In this document: positions 6,099-8,212 of the stretch, piece after piece
Layout of the letters: every line of letters starts with the position of its first letter
Position numbering within the stretch: the first letter of the stretch is position 1
Assembly: GCA_030630685.1 (NCBI GenBank)
Contig: DAOVMN010000082.1
Location: forward strand, 1 to 8,212
Direction of reading: 5' to 3'
DNA from: Thermoplasmata archaeon
Lineage (GTDB): Archaea > Thermoplasmatota > DAOVMN01
DNA: 8,212 bases
The notes under the pieces: model-generated
Told to the model about the DNA's origin: nothing
Database searches by the model: none
The model's input: only the letters and a program-made list of their open reading frames with translations
Translations under genes and position numbers: made by a program

Positions 6099-7235
6099 TT
6101 AAATCCACGGGATAGTGGAGCCTTCAGCCTCCTCTCCGGCTTGGATCCTACTTATCATTGTGCCACGACCATAGATCTGGTCGGACACCACACCCGTCAC
6201 AACGATCATGACCCTTACAGTATTCTCCAGGTCATCTCTTATGCCCGTTCCCCAGATGATGTTCGCATTATGATGAACCCTCTTCTGCACCTCTGCGACA
6301 ACCCTCTGAGCATCGTTCACTGTCATGTCAGGACCGCCCATCACGTTCACAAGGGCGCCAGTGGCATTGTCGATCTTCACCTCCAGGAGCGGCGAGTTAA
6401 GCGCCTCGTCCACTGCATCGAATGCCTTGTTCTCTCCGGAAGCCTCTCCGATACCGATCATGGCCACACCACCATCGCTCATGATGGTCGTAAGGTCGGC
6501 GAAGTCCACATTCACCAGTTCGGTCTCATTGAGGAGGTCGGTAATGCCGTAGATGGACCTCATAAGGATCTCATCAGCCACCATGAACGCCTGCGCTAAA
6601 GGCAACCTTGGTACAGTTTCCAGGAGCTTGTCATTGGGCACGACAATAACCGTGTCTGTTACTTTCCTGAGTTCGGCAAGCCCGTAATCCGCATTCCCCA
6701 TGCGCTGGTTTCCTTCGGATGAGAAGGGATAGGAAACGATGGCAAGGGTGAGTGCACCCTGCTCCTTTGCAAACTGAGCCACAACGGGAGCGCCACCACT
6801 TCCGGTTCCACCCCCAAGCCCGCAGGTCACGAACACCATGTCCTGACCTTCCACGATCGCTCTGAGTTCGTCCTTATTCTCCAAGGCAGCAGCCTTACCC
6901 CTCTTAGGATCCGCCCCGGCGCCGAGACCGCGGGTGAGCTTTCTCCCGACGAGTATCTTCTTATCTGCACTAATCCGGAGGAGATGTTGTGCATCGGTAT
7001 TGACACCCACGATCTTTACATTCTCGTCGAGCTTCCGACTCTTGCATCTGTCGACAGTGTTATTCCCCGCTCCTCCGCATCCCACGATAAGGATACGGGT
7101 TTTCATGTGCCTGAGCATTTCCTCAAGTTCCTCATCCTCGGTTCCAGGCTCTTCCAGAAGCTGTGCAAGCTTCCGATGGTTCTTTTCCCTTTCTTCGGAA
7201 TCTTCCAATTCTTTCTTTATGGATTTCAATGGCAT
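6099..7235 (-). CDS. ftsZ: Cell division GTPase FtsZ (archaeal type)
   Basis: 378 residues from ATG 7235. An upstream in-frame start at 7289 would add 18 residues that cover the promoter and Shine-Dalgarno region, so it is rejected. FtsZ polymerises with GTP into the division ring at midcell. Landmarks: charged N-terminal extension (1-45) typical of archaeal FtsZ; ILIVGCGGAGNN (48-59); VNTDAQ (78-83); tubulin signature GGGTGSG (141-147); PNDKL (200-204); and the T7 loop NVDFAD (242-247) with D244 and D247, which trigger GTP hydrolysis in the next subunit. The body ends with a conserved NTVRVMIVVTG (338-348). The C-terminal tail finishes in STIPWI, similar in place to the short conserved tail of archaeal FtsZ1. 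It is close to the MJ0370-type FtsZ1 by eye. It is transcribed alone, from a promoter at 7277-7286 to the hairpin terminator. Confidence 0.96.
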   Translation of the reverse strand: MPLKSIKKELEDSEEREKNHRKLAQLLEEPGTEDEELEEMLRHMKTRILIVGCGGAGNNTVDRCKSRKLDENVKIVGVNTDAQHLLRISADKKILVGRKLTRGLGAGADPKRGKAAALENKDELRAIVEGQDMVFVTCGLGGGTGSGGAPVVAQFAKEQGALTLAIVSYPFSSEGNQRMGNADYGLAELRKVTDTVIVVPNDKLLETVPRLPLAQAFMVADEILMRSIYGITDLLNETELVNVDFADLTTIMSDGGVAMIGIGEASGENKAFDAVDEALNSPLLEVKIDNATGALVNVMGGPDMTVNDAQRVVAEVQKRVHHNANIIWGTGIRDDLENTVRVMIVVTGVVSDQIYGRGTMISRIQAGEEAEGSTIPWI

Positions 7236-7240
7236 GATTT

Positions 7241-7247
7241 CACCCTC
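7241..7247 (-). promoter_or_regulatory. Shine-Dalgarno site setting the FtsZ start
   Basis: GAGGGTG on the minus strand lies 5 bases before the ATG at 7235 and can pair with the 3' end of archaeal 16S rRNA. It excludes the longer start at 7289. Confidence 0.75.
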
Positions 7248-7276
7248 TACTTGGCCTATATGCAGTAAAAGCAGAC

Positions 7277-7286
7277 CTTTAATAAA
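7277..7286 (-). promoter_or_regulatory. TATA promoter of ftsZ
   Basis: TTTATTAAAG on the minus strand sits about 45 bases before the ftsZ ATG. A start some 25 bases downstream falls near 7256, giving a leader of about 20 bases that holds the Shine-Dalgarno site. A second A/T-rich element (TTTAAATAAAAG, around 7367-7378) could be an upstream promoter. Confidence 0.55.
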
Positions 7287-7458
7287 CAATAGACATATAG
7301 TCTAATTTATCCAAGGTTGTTTTCTGCGAATGGTTGCGTATTAGTGCATGCCCTCTATATGTTTTCTTTTATTTAAACTTTACGTCCGACAATGGGACGA
7401 ACGAAAGAATCCAATCGGCAAGGGTTGACTTCAGATGCTTAGGCCCCAGGGTGCCGGA

Positions 7459-7738
7459 TCAGTTCACAAATCGCATCTCAAAACGTTTCCTGAGCCCCTT
7501 TACCTCATCCCCGATCCCACCTCCCGAACCCTCCTCGTGCAGCACCCTATGGATTGGACGGGCCAGCTCCTTTATATCTTCCTCCTGCATTCACCAAGGG
7601 GTGGCCTCCGTGGGGGCCTCACCGGCGGCCCTATGGTTTTTAGCACCCAGTAAAAAGGCAGTTTCCAGAGGGAAGTATGTTAATGTTTTTGCTTCTCCAG
7701 TGGTTGTGCTGGCGGACAAGGTCGAGGATTTTGCTCAT
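7459..7738 (-). pseudogene. glyA: Collapsed serine hydroxymethyltransferase gene: N- and C-terminal remnants
   Basis: ATG 7738 opens 32 codons ending in TAA at 7642-7640. The peptide ILDLVRQHNHWRSKNINILP followed by SGN matches the SHMT N-terminus (consensus-like HNEWR..INLIPSEN), then breaks. On the same strand, in another frame, 7590-7459 encodes 43 residues, MQEEDIKELARPIHRVL followed by DEVKGLRKRFEMRFVN, which match the SHMT C-terminus (G-M-K-E-E-E-M-E-I-A, R-V-L, E-V-x-x-L-R-x-R-F). Just before it the frame reads GEAPTEATPW then TGA, where SHMT has a Thr-rich loop leading to W-G-M; a single GGA to TGA change would explain the stop. SHMT is about 420 residues, so about 340 residues (1 kb) are missing between the parts. 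SHMT makes glycine and methylene-pterin from serine. The identification rests on memory of the family. The two pieces could alternatively be independent tiny genes, but their order and strand argue against that. Confidence 0.68.
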
Positions 7739-7760
7739 GATTGTTTGAGGGATTTCGGAG

Positions 7761-7775
7761 GGTTCATAAAGGTTT
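7761..7775 (-). promoter_or_regulatory. Retained promoter of the glyA remnant
   Basis: GGAAACCTTTATGAACC on the minus strand (starting just above 7775) looks like a BRE plus TATA element (CTTTATGA) centred about 30 bases before the ATG at 7738. The 5' end of the old gene therefore seems preserved with its control region, and the remnant may still be transcribed. Confidence 0.45.
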
Positions 7776-7900
7776 CCGTGGGTGGATGCGATGGACCACG
7801 GATAGCAAGTGAAAACTTGTTTTCGCTCCGGATGACCTATGGTCGTCAAGGCGTGAGGTGCAAAGCACAGAGCGCCGAATGAGGGCGGAGCCCTCGTTAA

Positions 7901-7926
7901 GGCGGATGCAACGGATTTTCGCGGAT
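7901..7926 (-). repeat. Phased CGGAT (ATCCG) intergenic repeat
   Basis: CGGAT occurs at 7903, 7912 and 7922, spaced 9 and 10 bases. Read on the minus strand it is ATCCGCGAAAATCCGTTGCA followed by TCCGCC. Strings of this kind recur between genes in many archaeal and bacterial genomes, from memory, and resemble in spacing the ATTCGTG repeat at 2397-2571. Confidence 0.55.
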
Positions 7927-8008
7927 CTATCGATGGTGGGAGTCTTATGGTCAGAAATTAAGGATATGATTATTTGTGAATGTGGTGATGAGCCCCAGGA
8001 GGGAGGGA

Positions 8009-8212
8009 TCACTCGATCCCAAGTGCCTTGTTGGTCTTCTCTATTGATTTCATGTTGTCGGGCTCAAGCTCGCACATTGCCCGGATGCAATCAATGTTCT
8101 CGGGTACCACATCGGATTCCTGATGAATGGCCTGGTAGTAGTAGAGTACGCCATCCTGAACAGTCACGGCGTCCTTCCACACGATGATCTCGTTGAAGTC
8201 CGCACGCTCCCT
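8009..8212 (-). CDS. C-terminal end of an unidentified protein, possibly TPR-like (partial)
   Basis: On the minus strand the frame is open from the window edge at 8212 to a TGA at 8011-8009, giving the last 67 residues of a gene whose start lies outside. It reads DFNEIIVWKDAVTVQDGVLY, then YYQAIHQESDVVPENIDCIR, then AMCELEPDNMKSIEKTNKAL and GIE. The codon choice is like the neighbours, with G/C-rich third positions. Pairs of short helices with A-x-x-x-P-x-N (VVPENID, LEPDNMK) at about 17-residue spacing suggest tetratricopeptide-type repeats, where a Pro-x-Asn follows the second helix. The family is not certain. It has no start codon in view, so simple ORF calling would miss it. It runs in the same direction as the glyA remnant and ftsZ. 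Confidence 0.75.
   Translation of the reverse strand, partial: RERADFNEIIVWKDAVTVQDGVLYYYQAIHQESDVVPENIDCIRAMCELEPDNMKSIEKTNKALGIE

Larger units (their letters stand above)
7739..8008. other. Spacer with hairpins and no supported gene
   Basis: This spacer lies between the end of the partial gene at 8009 and the glyA remnant. I see no coding region: the overlapping frames look like random translations. It holds the glyA-remnant promoter (7761-7775), a perfect CAAGT-GAAA-ACTTG hairpin with a GNRA loop (7806-7819) enclosed by GACCA 7794-7798 and TGGTC 7840-7844, a GAGGGC-GGA-GCCCTC hairpin (7881-7895), and the CGGAT repeat at 7901-7926. A small structured RNA is possible but not shown. Confidence 0.5.

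Noticed and set aside
6072..6599. 175-residue plus-strand frame over the 3' part of ftsZ
   Set aside because: It is the complement of the conserved ftsZ coding sequence; the His- and Arg-rich product shows no family motif.
7334..7882. 182-residue plus-strand frame
   Set aside because: It overlaps the glyA relic and repeat spacer, has a low-complexity Ser/Pro composition and no recognisable domain, and part of it is the complement of SHMT-like sequence.
7984..7990. C-box-like GTGATGA suggesting a C/D box guide RNA
   Set aside because: No matching D box (CTGA) or C'/D' pair occurs at suitable spacing.
7764..8187. Open frames through the CGGAT repeat region on both strands
   Set aside because: They translate repeat DNA; the true minus-strand frame at the right end is 8009-8212.

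Overview
The window looks like a chromosomal segment of a euryarchaeon, most likely a member of Thermoplasmatota or a close relative. Supporting signs are an archaeal-type FtsZ with the archaeal N- and C-terminal features, a split glycine dehydrogenase subunit (GcvPA), a large surface protein ending in a PGF-CTERM-like archaeosortase signal, a pilin-like membrane anchor carrying a lamin-tail domain, and promoters of the TATA-box type about 26 bases ahead of start codons. Several plus-strand genes look leaderless, while the ftsZ and toxin-antitoxin genes have clear Shine-Dalgarno sequences. The lineage is inferred; no rRNA or other phylogenetic marker is complete here.

Layout. 2-1150 (+): C-terminal part of a surface protein with three 90-residue Ig/cadherin-like tandem repeats, a further Ig-like domain and a sorting signal. 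1392-2342 (+): four-helix membrane protein with a bacterial-type PH domain. 2397-2571: intergenic inverted repeat built from a phased ATTCGTG motif. 2638-3978 (+): gcvPA. 4080-4695 (-): a PIN-domain (VapC-like) toxin followed by a 45-residue partner that most annotators would miss or start too early. 4891-5994 (+): pilin-like signal anchor with a lamin-tail domain. 5982-6060: a 28-bp tandem duplication and a hairpin that together make a terminator for ftsZ. 6099-7235 (-): ftsZ. 7459-7738 (-): what I read as a collapsed glyA (serine hydroxymethyltransferase) pseudogene, with promoter and N-terminus joined to the C-terminus after loss of about 1 kb. 7739-8008: a repeat-rich spacer. 8009-8212 (-): C-terminal end of a protein running off the window, possibly TPR-like.

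How it fits together. These are mostly unrelated single-gene units with their own promoters, not one operon. Two items concern glycine and one-carbon metabolism: gcvPA is present without the usual adjacent gcvPB, and a broken glyA copy lies 3.5 kb away. Two genes make surface or envelope proteins, and ftsZ is the division gene. I did not find a convincing new defence or mobile system; the most unusual items are the glyA relic, the phased repeats and the reversed toxin-antitoxin pair.
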